In this document: piece by piece, positions 55,323 to 64,000 of the stretch
Layout of the letters: each line of letters begins with the position of its first letter
Position numbering within the stretch: position 1 is the stretch's first letter
Assembly (NCBI GenBank): GCA_963708575.1
Contig: CAVPTB010000006.1
Span: 62,001 to 126,000 of the forward strand
Source of the DNA: DASVWZ01 sp963708575
GTDB lineage: Bacteria; Acidobacteriota; Terriglobia; Terriglobales; Acidobacteriaceae
Length of the DNA: 64,000 nt
Reading direction: 5' to 3'
Program-made: the position numbers and the translations under genes
The notes under the pieces: generated by a model
What the model was told of the DNA's origin: nothing
Databases searched by the model: none
What the model saw: only the letters and a program-made list of their open reading frames with translations

Positions 55323-56927
55323 TTGAAGCGGGCTGGCCTGCTCCGAACAGACTGGTTCTTGCTCATCTGTACCTGTGGCTTCTTTTTCTTTTTCGGTCTG
55401 GGATTTTTTGGTTTGATTGGCGCGGATGAGCCTCGCTATGCACAGGTGGCGCGCGAGATGCTGGCGCGGCATGACTGGATCACACCTACACTAGGCGGCA
55501 AGCCTTGGCTGGAGAAACCGGTTCTCTACTACTGGCAAGCAATGATCGCTTTCAGCTTATTTGGAGTGCGGGATTGGGCCGCGCGGCTGCCTGGAGCAAT
55601 CGATGCGACGGGCATCGTGCTGGCAGTCTATCTCTTTCTTCGGCGGTTTAGAAAAGGCTCTGAGCTAGATGGTGCCTTAATGACTGCTTCGGCGGCAGGG
55701 ATTGTCGGCTTTTCGCGAGCTGCTTCCACAGATATGCCGCTCGCGGCGATGTTTGCAGTTGCCATGTTGGCGTGGTACGGATGGTACGAGAGCGGTAGCA
55801 GAAAATATCTGCTAGTGTTTTACGTTTTTGTTGGTTTGGGAATGCTCGCGAAAGGTCCGGTAGCGCCGTTTTTGGCAGCAGCAGTGATTCTGGTCTTCGT
55901 GGTGGCTACGGGCGAATACCTGATTATTGCTCGATCGCTTTGGATCCCCGGCATTCTCCTGTTTTGCGTTGTTGCTATGCCGTGGTATGTGGCCGTGCAA
56001 TTCAAGAATCCGCAGTTCTTCCGGGAATTCATTTTGCAGCATAATCTGGCGCGTTTTGGGACAAATCTCTACCACCATCGCCAGCCGGGCTGGTACTACC
56101 TGCCGGTGGTGTTGCTGGGAATGGTGCCGTGGACAGTCTTTGCAATCGCGGCGTCGGTTGAAGCCCTGAAAACCTGGTGGAGAAAGAGGACTACGCTAGA
56201 TTCGGAAGTTGCTCTGCCACTGTTTCTGGTGATCTGGTTGATCGTGCCGGCCGCGTTCTTCTCTTTGTCGCAGTCCAAACTGCCGGGATATATCATTCCC
56301 GCGATTCCGGCGGGGACTCTGTTACTCGCCTTGTACATCCAGCGGCATCAATCCACGGACGAGAGGCCAGGGGTGCTTGCTTCGACGCTGCATGCGGTGG
56401 TGGCGGCCGCCTTGGTTGTTCCCGCCCTGATGATTCAATACCTCCTGCTGCAACACCGACTCCCGTGGAACAAAGCGACAATAGTGTCGACGATTGTGGC
56501 ATTGCTGATCGCTTTAGCGATTCTGTTCAGCATCCGGCGACCAGCGGGTTTGGTCTGGCTGCGTTTTGTGACGCTGGTTCCGGCGGTCCTGGTGGTGGGC
56601 ATCGTTCTTCGGCTCGGGGCTTCATCTCTCGATCAGAATCTCTCGGCTCGGCCGGTGGCAAACGAAATTGCGAAGCTCGACATCAATCACGCGCCGGTAG
56701 CGGTGTTTCACGTGAATCGCGAACTGGAGTATGGACTCGCTTTCTACCGCAACCAGGTTATCGAGCGGTATGAGCTTGGACAAATTCCAGCGGGCGAGCA
56801 CCTTGTTATTGCTCCAGAGGGATCGCAGGTAGAAGTTGCCAGACAGGTGCCTAGCCGTCAGGTCAGTGATTTGGGGGGATTCGCTCCGCAGAACCTGGAA
56901 TATTTCTGGGTAAGCGCCGAACCATAA
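55323..56927 (+). CDS. ArnT-like GT39 glycosyltransferase
   Basis: 534 residues from a TTG at 55323 (GAGG upstream). About eleven membrane helices. The first outside loop has GADEPRYAQVAREMLARHDW, the catalytic Asp-Glu loop of PMT/ArnT enzymes, and later WLEKPVLYYW. These use polyprenyl-phosphate sugars to modify lipid A or proteins outside the inner membrane. No arn genes nearby, so the acceptor is unknown. Confidence 0.88.
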   Translation: MKRAGLLRTDWFLLICTCGFFFFFGLGFFGLIGADEPRYAQVAREMLARHDWITPTLGGKPWLEKPVLYYWQAMIAFSLFGVRDWAARLPGAIDATGIVLAVYLFLRRFRKGSELDGALMTASAAGIVGFSRAASTDMPLAAMFAVAMLAWYGWYESGSRKYLLVFYVFVGLGMLAKGPVAPFLAAAVILVFVVATGEYLIIARSLWIPGILLFCVVAMPWYVAVQFKNPQFFREFILQHNLARFGTNLYHHRQPGWYYLPVVLLGMVPWTVFAIAASVEALKTWWRKRTTLDSEVALPLFLVIWLIVPAAFFSLSQSKLPGYIIPAIPAGTLLLALYIQRHQSTDERPGVLASTLHAVVAAALVVPALMIQYLLLQHRLPWNKATIVSTIVALLIALAILFSIRRPAGLVWLRFVTLVPAVLVVGIVLRLGASSLDQNLSARPVANEIAKLDINHAPVAVFHVNRELEYGLAFYRNQVIERYELGQIPAGEHLVIAPEGSQVEVARQVPSRQVSDLGGFAPQNLEYFWVSAEP

Positions 56928-56936
56928 CGCAGGAAT

Positions 56937-56953
56937 CGGCAGTGACACTGCCG
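56937..56953. repeat. Perfect 17-base palindrome CGGCAGTG-A-CACTGCCG
   Basis: Eight-base perfect arms around a single A, nine bases after the glycosyltransferase stop. No T-run, so it is not an intrinsic terminator; it could be an operator or an mRNA-end hairpin. Confidence 0.45.
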
Positions 56954-57056
56954 GTGATGGATCGTGTTCGCGCGTTTGCTTCAACGGCAGCGGAGCGAAT
57001 AGACTCCAGTTCTCAGCACCACGTTTGTAGTTGCTCGCAATCTGCAGGAGCCCCGT

Positions 57057-58001
57057 TTGGAGATTCTCGACCTCAGACATTTTTCCTCTCAGGATCTTCG
57101 TCCCTTATTGGACGATGAAATCGAAATCTGGGAAGGCTTGCTGTCGTGGGATTACAGCGGCTCGGCGGAGATGATTCTGCGGTACGTGGATGCCAAGATC
57201 CTGCCGGGTTATGCAGCTGTCGAGCGCGGACGAGTTTTCGGCTACGCCTTCTTTGTATACGAAGGCAACAAGGGTGTGATTGGGGACTTATTCGTCGCCA
57301 ACGGGGGACGCCTGCAAGACCCGCATGCCGTCGAACAACGGTTGCTGACCCATGTGATCGAAACACTCCAGCAATCCCCCGGAATTCACCGCGTCGAATC
57401 GCAGTTGCTCATCCATGAGACCGGTGTTGTTTCGCGCCCTTTCGAAAGCCAGGGATTTCATCGACATTCTCGACTATTCATGGCGTTGCCGCTCGACGGC
57501 GTGACAAGGCCGACACATTCTCTTCATGAGGAGATCCTGATTCGGCCGTGGACAGAGCACGACTATCAACCGGCCGCCGCGGTGATTACGACGGCCTACC
57601 GGAACCACGTGGATTCGGAAATCAACGATCAGTACCGAACGCTAAGCGGCTCACTGCGTTTCTTGAACAATATTGTGCGGTTTCCGGGATGCGGAACGTT
57701 CGATTCGGAATCATCGTTTGTAGCGGTGCACCGGAAGTCCAAAAATACCGTTGGGCTCATTCTCTGCTCGCGAGTGCGGCAGGATGTGGGGCACGTGACC
57801 CAGGTTTGCGTTCTGCCGGAGTACCGTTCTCACGGAATTGGAGAGTCGTTGCTGGCTGCGACTGCGGAGAACCTGCGGCGGCGAAAATTTTCGGTTTTAT
57901 CGCTGACCGTGACAGAAGCCAATGTCCGAGCGGTCGAGCTATACGCGCATATGGGATTCACGAAAAACCGGGTGTTTGACGCATTTGTGTGGGAAGGGTG
58001 A
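57057..58001 (+). CDS. Tandem GNAT acetyltransferase
   Basis: 314 residues from a TTG at 57057 (GGAG upstream). Residues about 160-314 are a complete GNAT domain with the acetyl-CoA loop VCVLPEYRSHGIGESLL (R-x2-G-x-G/A) and EANVRAVELYAHMGF. Residues 1-150 look like a weaker, probably degenerate GNAT (IGDLFVANGG...VEQRLLTHVIETL). Substrate unknown. Confidence 0.82.
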   Translation: MEILDLRHFSSQDLRPLLDDEIEIWEGLLSWDYSGSAEMILRYVDAKILPGYAAVERGRVFGYAFFVYEGNKGVIGDLFVANGGRLQDPHAVEQRLLTHVIETLQQSPGIHRVESQLLIHETGVVSRPFESQGFHRHSRLFMALPLDGVTRPTHSLHEEILIRPWTEHDYQPAAAVITTAYRNHVDSEINDQYRTLSGSLRFLNNIVRFPGCGTFDSESSFVAVHRKSKNTVGLILCSRVRQDVGHVTQVCVLPEYRSHGIGESLLAATAENLRRRKFSVLSLTVTEANVRAVELYAHMGFTKNRVFDAFVWEG

Positions 58002-58080
58002 GCAAGCTGTCAGCTCTCAGCCGTCAGCTTTGAGTGAACTACAGTCGCGAAGCGTTCAGTATCAGATGTGAAGTATAAGA

Positions 58081-58263
58081 TTAGCGCCTGAGGAACCACA
58101 TTAGCCAGCCGGCGAGAAATACTCCTCCAACGAACATGACGAAGCAGTAAAGGCCGTAGCGGATTTGCTCTCGCGAGGTGCTACGTTGAGTGATGCCGAA
58201 TACGACCGAGGCAAAGACAGCGAACAAGACGGCAGCTGAGAAATGGGAGAGTTGAAGGTTCAT
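58081..58263 (-). CDS. Small two-helix membrane protein
   Basis: 60 residues with two membrane segments (AAVLFAVFASVVFGI and YCFVMFVGGVFLAGWLMWFL). Its ATG overlaps the stop of the preceding gene (ATGA), so they are coupled. Unknown role. Confidence 0.7.
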   Translation of the reverse strand: MNLQLSHFSAAVLFAVFASVVFGITQRSTSREQIRYGLYCFVMFVGGVFLAGWLMWFLRR

Positions 58264-58670
58264 GGCTTCTTCCCGATCGCAATGTGATAGGCATCGGCCA
58301 CGCTGATGAAGTTCAGCAATCCTGCAACGATAAGAAACTTTGTTCCGTAGTCGGCGGTGGCGTGGGCAATTGCACCTTCTCCCCAGTTCATGGCTTGGGA
58401 AATCACATATAGGCCGCCTGCACCCACGTCGCCAACGAAGCCGAGAATGTCGAGGATGTCTCCGCCGTTGGGATGGTAGACGTGCCCCTGCATAGCGAGG
58501 CCGAGAAGAAACATGGTGACGATGGAGGCCATGAGAAGGATGCCGCGAATCCAGCGGCGCTGAATCAAGTGTCCAGCGCCTGGAATGAGCCAGCCTATGG
58601 CTGGGGCGAGCACGGCCATGGTCGAAGATTCCGGCCGCGCTTCTTTTTTGTCAGTCGAAGTATTTGCCAT
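58260..58670 (-). CDS. DUF6677-like membrane protein
   Basis: 136 residues; a polar start, then LAPAIGWLIPGAGHLIQRRWIRGILL, a motif shared with TM2/DUF6677 proteins, plus three further hydrophobic stretches. Common in acidobacteria; role unknown. It starts at 58670, one base downstream of the M24 stop at 58671. Confidence 0.72.
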   Translation of the reverse strand: MANTSTDKKEARPESSTMAVLAPAIGWLIPGAGHLIQRRWIRGILLMASIVTMFLLGLAMQGHVYHPNGGDILDILGFVGDVGAGGLYVISQAMNWGEGAIAHATADYGTKFLIVAGLLNFISVADAYHIAIGKKP

Positions 58671-59837
58671 TCAGATGAGTACGATCTCGCGTTGTATTTT
58701 ACCTGTAACTTCCGCGCTTTTGGGGCGAACCAGCATATTCACTTCGCTGCGCACGCCGAATTCCGGCAGATAAACACCCGGTTCGATAGAGAAACATGAA
58801 TTGGGAAGGAGGCGGCGCTCGTCGTGGATTTCGAGATCGTCCATGTTGGCGCCGTTGGCGTGCACTTCGGTGCTAATGGAGTGCCCGGTGCGATGGATGA
58901 AATAGTCGCCATAGCCGGCCGTCTTGATGTGATTGCGGACGGCGCGATCGACTTCCCATCCAGCAATGGCGCGGCCCTGAGAAATCGCGTCCTGGACGGT
59001 CTGGACGCCGGCGTCGCGGGCATCGCGCACGACGGTGAAAACTTCGCGCATGCGATCGGATGCAGCCTTGCCGATGAATCCGGTCCAAGTGATGTCATAA
59101 TAAACAGCGCCCGGCGTGTTCTTTTTTCCCCAAACGTCGAGCAAAACGAAATCGCCTTCGCGAATCGGGGCGGAGCTTTCTGCGTGCGGCTCGTAATGTG
59201 GATTGCCGCTGTTCGCGTTGACGGCGACGATCGGGGGATCGTCGGTTAAGAGATTCTCCCGGGCGAACGCTTCCATAAACCATTGCTGAATTTGATATTC
59301 GGTGGTGCCGCCGTTGCGGACACGTCGACCAATTTCCTGAAATGCAGCGGTGGTGATGGAATCGACGGAGTCGCGGGCGGCGAAGTGCGAGGCGATCTGC
59401 TCGTCGGTCCACGTCGCTTCGAACTGTGCTACCAGATCAGCGGAACTGACGACGTTCTTGCCGAGGCCACGGATTAGTTCGATGGTGCCGGCGTCGACCA
59501 GGGAAATGGTGAAGACCAGGTTGTTCGGCGAATACTGCATGGCGACGTCGCGATGAGCGGCCAGCAGCCCCTTGATTTGTTCGAACAACTCTTGCCATCC
59601 GGCGTATTGGACCTTTTTGCCAGGCAGGGTATCGAGATGGCCGGCTTCGATCTTGTGTACCAGTTTGGTGGGCTCACCTTGGGCTGGAATGAGATAGAAC
59701 CAGCGCCGTGTCACCATTAGGGAATTCGAAAGTCCCAGAACGCGGTAGGCAATCGGATCGCGGTGATGATGATCGTAAAAAAGCCAAGCGTCGATGTTGC
59801 GCTCGCGCAGAGCGGACTGAATGGAGCTGAGGTTCAT
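58671..59837 (-). CDS. M24 family aminopeptidase (Xaa-Pro type)
   Basis: 388 residues from ATG 59837; a TTG two codons upstream is in frame. The creatinase/prolidase fold has its five metal ligands: Asp in FVLLDVWG, Asp in YYDITWTG, His in HRTGHSI, Glu in SIEPGVYL and Glu in VRSEVNML. No signal peptide, so cytoplasmic. Likely cleaves X-Pro peptides; other M24 activities are possible. Leads a three-gene set with two membrane proteins. Confidence 0.88.
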   Translation of the reverse strand: MNLSSIQSALRERNIDAWLFYDHHHRDPIAYRVLGLSNSLMVTRRWFYLIPAQGEPTKLVHKIEAGHLDTLPGKKVQYAGWQELFEQIKGLLAAHRDVAMQYSPNNLVFTISLVDAGTIELIRGLGKNVVSSADLVAQFEATWTDEQIASHFAARDSVDSITTAAFQEIGRRVRNGGTTEYQIQQWFMEAFARENLLTDDPPIVAVNANSGNPHYEPHAESSAPIREGDFVLLDVWGKKNTPGAVYYDITWTGFIGKAASDRMREVFTVVRDARDAGVQTVQDAISQGRAIAGWEVDRAVRNHIKTAGYGDYFIHRTGHSISTEVHANGANMDDLEIHDERRLLPNSCFSIEPGVYLPEFGVRSEVNMLVRPKSAEVTGKIQREIVLI

Positions 59838-59849
59838 GGCCAAACGTCT

Positions 59850-59879
59850 ATTCTAAACAAGAGTGGGGATTTGAGCGAA
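59850..59879 (-). promoter_or_regulatory. Candidate promoter of the M24 peptidase gene
   Basis: Minus strand TTCGCT (59874-59879), 18 bases, TAGAAT (59850-59855), 12 bases before the ATG; transcripts would have almost no leader. Confidence 0.4.
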
Positions 59880-59896
59880 TCGGGCGAGGGCGATTT

Positions 59897-59925
59897 AACC
59901 ACGGAGGCACTGAGAAACCTTCAGC
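59897..59925. repeat. TTTAACCACGGAGGCACTGAG words
   Basis: Fourth place in the window with the ACCACGGAGGCAC word style (see 5109, 6534, 9825). Confidence 0.3.
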
Positions 59926-60001
59926 GCGACAAAAGATCGAGATCCCGCCTATTTTTGATTTCTCGGACGGTCTGCGTCCCCGTGGCTATTACGACGTTAT
60001 G

Positions 60002-61435
60002 TTATTTTACGGCTTCGAATGCGGTCCAGGGACCGGAATCCATGTCGCGCTGCAGCTCCTTTTGCCAGTTGAATTCGGGATGAGATTGCAGGTGGGAAGC
60101 GGCTTTGAAGTCGATGCCACAAGCGTGGCCCGCCGCCGCAACTAACTGCATCTTGGCGGCCATCGCGGCGGTGGTGGCTTTGTTCTGGACAGTTCCGGCG
60201 ATCCCGTAGGGGGGTTGCCACGGCATCGAGCCTCGCGGAGAGAGGTCGATGTGCCCGCAGAGTGTACGCTCGCCGGGTTCGTCTTTCTTGTCGTAAGTGT
60301 CGTAATGATCGGACTCGAACTTCTCGGCTGCGGCAAGATCGATCTTTCCCTTGTTCTCAGCCATTAACTGATTCCAGCGGATGTGGCGAGCGTTCGCGCT
60401 TTTGCTGGGATCGCTGAGGTCAAAGTCGGTTTCCTCGCGAGCCAGCTTGTCGTTGATAGGGAAATTCGATCCCACGAAATAGCCATCTTTCTTGCGTTCG
60501 AGGGTCACGTTCTTCAATCCGAGTTCAAGGCTAGCGATTTCGTTGTTCTTGATGTCGGCGACGAGCCAGTCGTTGGCATAGCCTCCGTTATTGCCCTTTT
60601 TCATGAGATTTGCGAAGTCGTCGATGGACTTGGAATACTGCATGGCCTTGCGGGCGCGCACGAATTCGGGGATGCCGTTGGGATCGTAGCCGGAGAAGCC
60701 GCTAATGGTGGTTTCCGTAATGACGATGCCGGCGGTGTTGATGCCGAAATCGTCGGCACTATGGATGAGGCCTGGGAAACCGTCCATGATGAAGTGCTGG
60801 CCCTTGGCGGGCACGATGTCGAAGATGATAGTCCAGCGTTCGCCGTCGAGGTAGTTGGTCCAGTTGTTGTGGGCAATGACGATTTTGCCATCTTTGGTAT
60901 AGCTGCCGGTGGCGACGAAAGCGCTGCAGTGCTCCGGGGCGACCATCGAGGCTGACGATTTGATGCCATGTTCCTTATCGTATTGCTTGACGTAATACTC
61001 CCACTCGAGCGAGGCATTGAGCGCTACCACATCCCAAAGGTCCAGCTTGACTCCGGCCGCATTAGCGCCGTCGGAGATGCCTTGCAATTCCTCCCGGTAT
61101 TCGGCCTCGATGTGCGGCCACATCATGTTCTGCGCCGCTGTGCGAAAGAACTGCCAGTCTTTGTTGTTCTCGTGGGTTTGCTCGAGAGTCTCTACTTTCA
61201 GGGCGTCTTCAATCTCCGGAGCGAGCAGGTAGCCATGCTGAAAACCGATTTCGGATGGTGTGCCCGCGAGGTGGACGTAGGTCCATCCATGATCGGCCGG
61301 CCGGCGAAATGCGTTCTTCAAACGCGGATCGTTGGCGGCATTGGGCGCTGCCGCTTGCTTCGCCGTCGCGGCGAAGGAAAGCGCGGTGAGTCCGACAAAG
61401 AGAATTGTGGCGATGGATCGTGAGAGTCGGCACAT
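60002..61435 (-). CDS. Secreted C45/phospholipase B-like Ntn hydrolase
   Basis: 477 residues from ATG 61435, preceded by GGAG; the frame is open to 61531, but only this start gives the signal peptide (SIATILFVGLTALSFAATA). The nucleophile Cys is in EHCSAFVATGSYTKDGK, followed by IVIAHNNWTNY and GFPGLIHSADDFGINTAGIV, a pattern shared by C45 acyltransferases and phospholipase B-like proteins. In this family the Cys is normally freed by self-cleavage. Substrate unknown; exported. Confidence 0.78.
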   Translation of the reverse strand: MCRLSRSIATILFVGLTALSFAATAKQAAAPNAANDPRLKNAFRRPADHGWTYVHLAGTPSEIGFQHGYLLAPEIEDALKVETLEQTHENNKDWQFFRTAAQNMMWPHIEAEYREELQGISDGANAAGVKLDLWDVVALNASLEWEYYVKQYDKEHGIKSSASMVAPEHCSAFVATGSYTKDGKIVIAHNNWTNYLDGERWTIIFDIVPAKGQHFIMDGFPGLIHSADDFGINTAGIVITETTISGFSGYDPNGIPEFVRARKAMQYSKSIDDFANLMKKGNNGGYANDWLVADIKNNEIASLELGLKNVTLERKKDGYFVGSNFPINDKLAREETDFDLSDPSKSANARHIRWNQLMAENKGKIDLAAAEKFESDHYDTYDKKDEPGERTLCGHIDLSPRGSMPWQPPYGIAGTVQNKATTAAMAAKMQLVAAAGHACGIDFKAASHLQSHPEFNWQKELQRDMDSGPWTAFEAVK

Positions 61436-61532
61436 AGCGGGCTCCGGGTGGTTAAAGTTGGAGGGTATGGTACCAGAAAGGCAGAGGACGGCGTGAGAGG
61501 AATTGCCAGACTTGCGGCGAGATAACCGCATT

Positions 61533-62258
61533 TCAGGTCCTCAGAATCGATTTACTGACACTGGGTGGGAGCGTTTCGCAGGCGGTACGCAGAACCAGAC
61601 GTGGGGTTTTACCGCGGATGCTGAGCAGGTAAGGGACGGCTTGCTTCGGATTGGCTTTTGCAGTCTCTCGAAGCAGCCAGCCGAGACCCTTCTTTACTAT
61701 GTCGTCTTGGTCAGAGAGGAGCGAGTTGGATAGGCGCTTAATCTCGGGGAGAAACATCTTCTGGCGCGTACCTTGGATCAAGGCTACACACGCGGCTCGG
61801 CGATGCCAGCGATTGTGCGACTTCGCCCAGCGAAAAACGTTCTTAACGCGAGCGGGCTTAGATGAGACCATGGGCGCGATAAGGCTGTGCACCAGGGCGT
61901 CGTGATCGGCCCAACTGCTGACACGATCAAGCCAGCTTTCGAACATGCGAAAATCGGCATCGCCGAGCTGCCCGGTTTCTTTTTCCAGCAAAAGGACCGC
62001 GAATACTTTTTCCTCTAAGATTCTTCCGGCGAAGAGTTTGTCCGATACCCGCAAAAGGAATGGAAGTCCGAGTTCACGCCGAATAGTTCGGCGAAAGCGT
62101 ACCGCGACCTTGCGGAGTTCGGCCGTGTACCATCCGCGCGATTTGACTTCTTCTTTAAAGAACCATTGAACTTCGGCGGAGTGCGGAGCGGAGCCTCCAT
62201 CTTTTAGAACACGTTTAATGTGGGCCGCGATGTAGGCGGGAGTTGCTTTTGTCGGCAT
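61533..62258 (-). CDS. AlkD-like DNA alkylation repair protein
   Basis: 241 residues of HEAT-like helices: VAVRFRRTIRRELGLPF, EKVFAVLLLEKE, SWADHDALVHSLIAPM, RWHRRAACVALIQ and GWLLRETAKANP match the AlkD/AlkC group. It removes positively charged alkyl bases (for example 7-methylguanine). W and D of SWADHD correspond to conserved active-site positions. Confidence 0.88.
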   Translation of the reverse strand: MPTKATPAYIAAHIKRVLKDGGSAPHSAEVQWFFKEEVKSRGWYTAELRKVAVRFRRTIRRELGLPFLLRVSDKLFAGRILEEKVFAVLLLEKETGQLGDADFRMFESWLDRVSSWADHDALVHSLIAPMVSSKPARVKNVFRWAKSHNRWHRRAACVALIQGTRQKMFLPEIKRLSNSLLSDQDDIVKKGLGWLLRETAKANPKQAVPYLLSIRGKTPRLVLRTACETLPPSVSKSILRT

Positions 62259-62348
62259 AGGTGCAAATGCGCGAGATCAGGCGGCGCAAGAATACCGTAT
62301 TTGCGAATTCTTTGCGGTGACGACGATGCGAAAACGTTGGCTAGACTA

Positions 62349-63746
62349 TCAAGCGGGCTCCGCATCGTCGCTGCGGACGACCCTGTCGTAGATCCACAGC
62401 AGACCGGCGGTCGCCAGTCCGGTAGCCGTGACCACAAACCAGATTCGCGCCGGTTGGTGTTCCACCTCGCCGAAGTGATGCATGAGTGTGCCCCCGTACC
62501 AACCGCCGATAAGAGATCCGATACCGATGGGCAGAAACGCAAAGCCCATGTAAGTGCCTTGCTGCCCAGGCGGCGCGAGCCGGGAAATATATTCGTAGTA
62601 GCGTGGCGATTGGATGATTTCGCCCATGGCCAGGACGAATAACGAGAGAACGGCAGCCCAAATCGTGGGGCGGAAGGCCAGCACCAGCCAGGAGAGCGAG
62701 GTGATCACAGTGCCAAGAATGACCGCTCGAAATGCCGGAATTTTGCGAGTCAGAAGATTGATTGCGACAGTAAGGCAGATGACCGAGAGACCGTCAGTGA
62801 CGAGGATGATTTCGACGTCAGCCTTCGAGTTGATGTAGCCATGGATGTAGCCGGGCAAGATGATGTATTGCTGCCAGAACACGATCCAGTATCCGGTGAA
62901 AAGCACCAGGAACCACATGAAGCGGCTGAGTCCGGCAAGCACGAGGGCAAGGAATGCGACCCAGACCCACCATGGCACGCTGAAGGTCGGATGAACCCAG
63001 AGAGCAATGCGCAGCAACAACGCGACCAGCAGGACCGGCAGAACCAGCCGGTAATTTCCGAGAACGACACAGAAGTTTCGAGCGACTTCCGCCAGTGATG
63101 GGGGAGGCGAGTCTCCAGGCTGGCGGGGCTCGCGGAAGAAAAGGATGACGATGAGGAAGGCAGCAAACACGCTGAATGCGGCAACCCGATAGACGTTCTC
63201 CACCCCTAAATGGCGATGAGCCCAGGAAGCGAACAATGGACCCAGGGCGCCGCCCACGTTCACCATGGTGTAGTAAATCGAATATCCGATGGAGCGAACG
63301 TTCTCTTTCGACGCGCGGGCCGTAGTACCGACTACGCACGGCTTCACCAGCGAAATACCGAGCGCAGGCAGAATCAGAATGAACCCAACGAATAATCCGA
63401 GCGGTACAGCATTGCGCACTGGAGCGAGCCAGGAAGCACCGATGGACCCGATCAGAAAATAAGCGACCGACAAAATCAGATACGCAATCGACAGGGCGCG
63501 ACGGAAACCGAGACGGTCGGCGGCGGCGCCACCGAAAATGGCGAGAAACCAAACCATTCCGCCGAAGATGCCGGTGAGGGTTCCAGTCTGCTCGGTGGAG
63601 AAATTCAACCGCTCCTGCAGGTACAAGGCGAGCGAGGCAAAAGCTCCATAGTAGGAGAGACGCTCGAAAATCTCGGTAAGATTGGCAATCCAAAACGGAG
63701 TTTCGAACCCTGTGCGAATTTCCTGAAAGCGTTCAGAAAAGGTCAA
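62349..63746 (-). CDS. POT-type MFS transporter
   Basis: 465 residues with about twelve membrane helices. ANLTEIFERLSYYGAF holds the E-x-x-E-R proton-coupling motif of peptide (POT/PTR2) transporters, and GGAAADRLGFRRAL is the MFS loop 2-3 motif. Likely proton-driven uptake of di/tripeptides or a related solute. 50 bases after the DUF167 gene on the same strand. Confidence 0.85.
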   Translation of the reverse strand: MTFSERFQEIRTGFETPFWIANLTEIFERLSYYGAFASLALYLQERLNFSTEQTGTLTGIFGGMVWFLAIFGGAAADRLGFRRALSIAYLILSVAYFLIGSIGASWLAPVRNAVPLGLFVGFILILPALGISLVKPCVVGTTARASKENVRSIGYSIYYTMVNVGGALGPLFASWAHRHLGVENVYRVAAFSVFAAFLIVILFFREPRQPGDSPPPSLAEVARNFCVVLGNYRLVLPVLLVALLLRIALWVHPTFSVPWWVWVAFLALVLAGLSRFMWFLVLFTGYWIVFWQQYIILPGYIHGYINSKADVEIILVTDGLSVICLTVAINLLTRKIPAFRAVILGTVITSLSWLVLAFRPTIWAAVLSLFVLAMGEIIQSPRYYEYISRLAPPGQQGTYMGFAFLPIGIGSLIGGWYGGTLMHHFGEVEHQPARIWFVVTATGLATAGLLWIYDRVVRSDDAEPA

Positions 63747-63795
63747 GATTGCTCCTGATATTTGCTTGTGCCGCTGGCGCCTCGGCCGGCGTTGT

Positions 63796-64000
63796 CTAAA
63801 CGCCCAGCCGCCTTCGTAACTCTTCCGCAGAAAGACCGGTTATCCGGATTACTTTACTTCTGCTTGTCTGGCCGGACGCTATGGTAACGGAGGATTTCGA
63901 AACCTTCAAAGTATTTGCAAAGAATTCAATACAGGCGTCGTTGGCGCGGCCGTCGATTGGTGGGGAGGTGAGCGAAACTTTGAGCGCATCCCCGACTTCT
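63796..64000 (-). CDS. DUF167/YggU family protein, 5' end outside window
   Basis: The last 67 residues are visible: VSLTSPPIDGRANDACIEFF, SKSSVTIASGQTSRSKVIRI, ending RRRLGV. The P-P-x-D-G-x-A-N and S-G-x-T-S-R motifs define the DUF167 (YggU) family of small proteins of unknown function. The start lies beyond base 64000. Confidence 0.85.
   Translation of the reverse strand, partial: EVGDALKVSLTSPPIDGRANDACIEFFANTLKVSKSSVTIASGQTSRSKVIRITGLSAEELRRRLGV

Overview
The window reads as a chromosomal segment of a soil-type Acidobacteriota (Terriglobia, Koribacter-like). This placement is inferred from gene content, not from a search. The pointers are a GloVer-repeat secreted protein, a Ser/Thr kinase joined to a TolB-like propeller, a DUF6677-like membrane protein, a lipoprotein with Ig-like domains and a YVTN-type propeller, FG-GAP proteins, moderately high GC and frequent GTG/TTG starts. 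No tRNA, rRNA, CRISPR array, insertion sequence or prophage was seen.

Layout. Bases 1-5027 hold the 5' part of an amino acid permease gene (minus), a secreted GloVer-repeat protein and a large TPR/GAF/degenerate-GGDEF protein. Bases 5308-9799 are a short-chain acyl-CoA cluster: thiolase, 3-hydroxyacyl-CoA dehydrogenase, a secreted M20 amidohydrolase and a crotonase. Bases 9920-11459 carry an unusual lumazine synthase with an extra N-terminal domain, followed by nusB. Bases 11544-16597 (minus) hold a large lipoprotein and a Ser/Thr kinase gene broken by a frameshift.

Bases 17238-39075 are an uninterrupted str-S10-spc-alpha ribosomal superoperon: rpsL, rpsG, fusA, tuf, rpsJ, rplC, rplD, rplW, rplB, rpsS, rplV, rpsC, rplP, rpmC, rpsQ, rplN, rplX, rplE, rpsN (zinc type), rpsH, rplF, rplR, rpsE, rpmD, rplO, secY, adk, map, infA, rpmJ, rpsM, rpsK, rpsD, rpoA, rplQ. 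It closes with a clear intrinsic terminator. Many of its spacers contain short word-like inverted repeats.

Bases 39211-45727 carry a small membrane-anchored protein, guaB-vanZ (minus), an overlapping GT2/NeuB-like pair and a secreted clan GH-A glycosidase with an inserted discoidin-like domain. Bases 46062-54981 are the transcription/translation cluster rimP-nusA-infB ... ylxP-rbfA-nrnA. It is interrupted after infB by an FG-GAP gene on the opposite strand and the wreck of a beta-helix-type gene, and ylxR is absent. Bases 54987-64000 hold accessory genes: a small membrane protein, an ArnT-like glycosyltransferase, a double GNAT protein, two small membrane proteins, an M24 peptidase, a C45-like hydrolase, an AlkD-like repair protein, a POT-type transporter and the 3' part of a DUF167/YggU gene.

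Most of the window is housekeeping. The best leads are the RibH fusion, the degenerate GGDEF protein, the intergenic repeat families inside the ribosomal operon, and the insertion that splits the infB-ylxP-rbfA neighbourhood.
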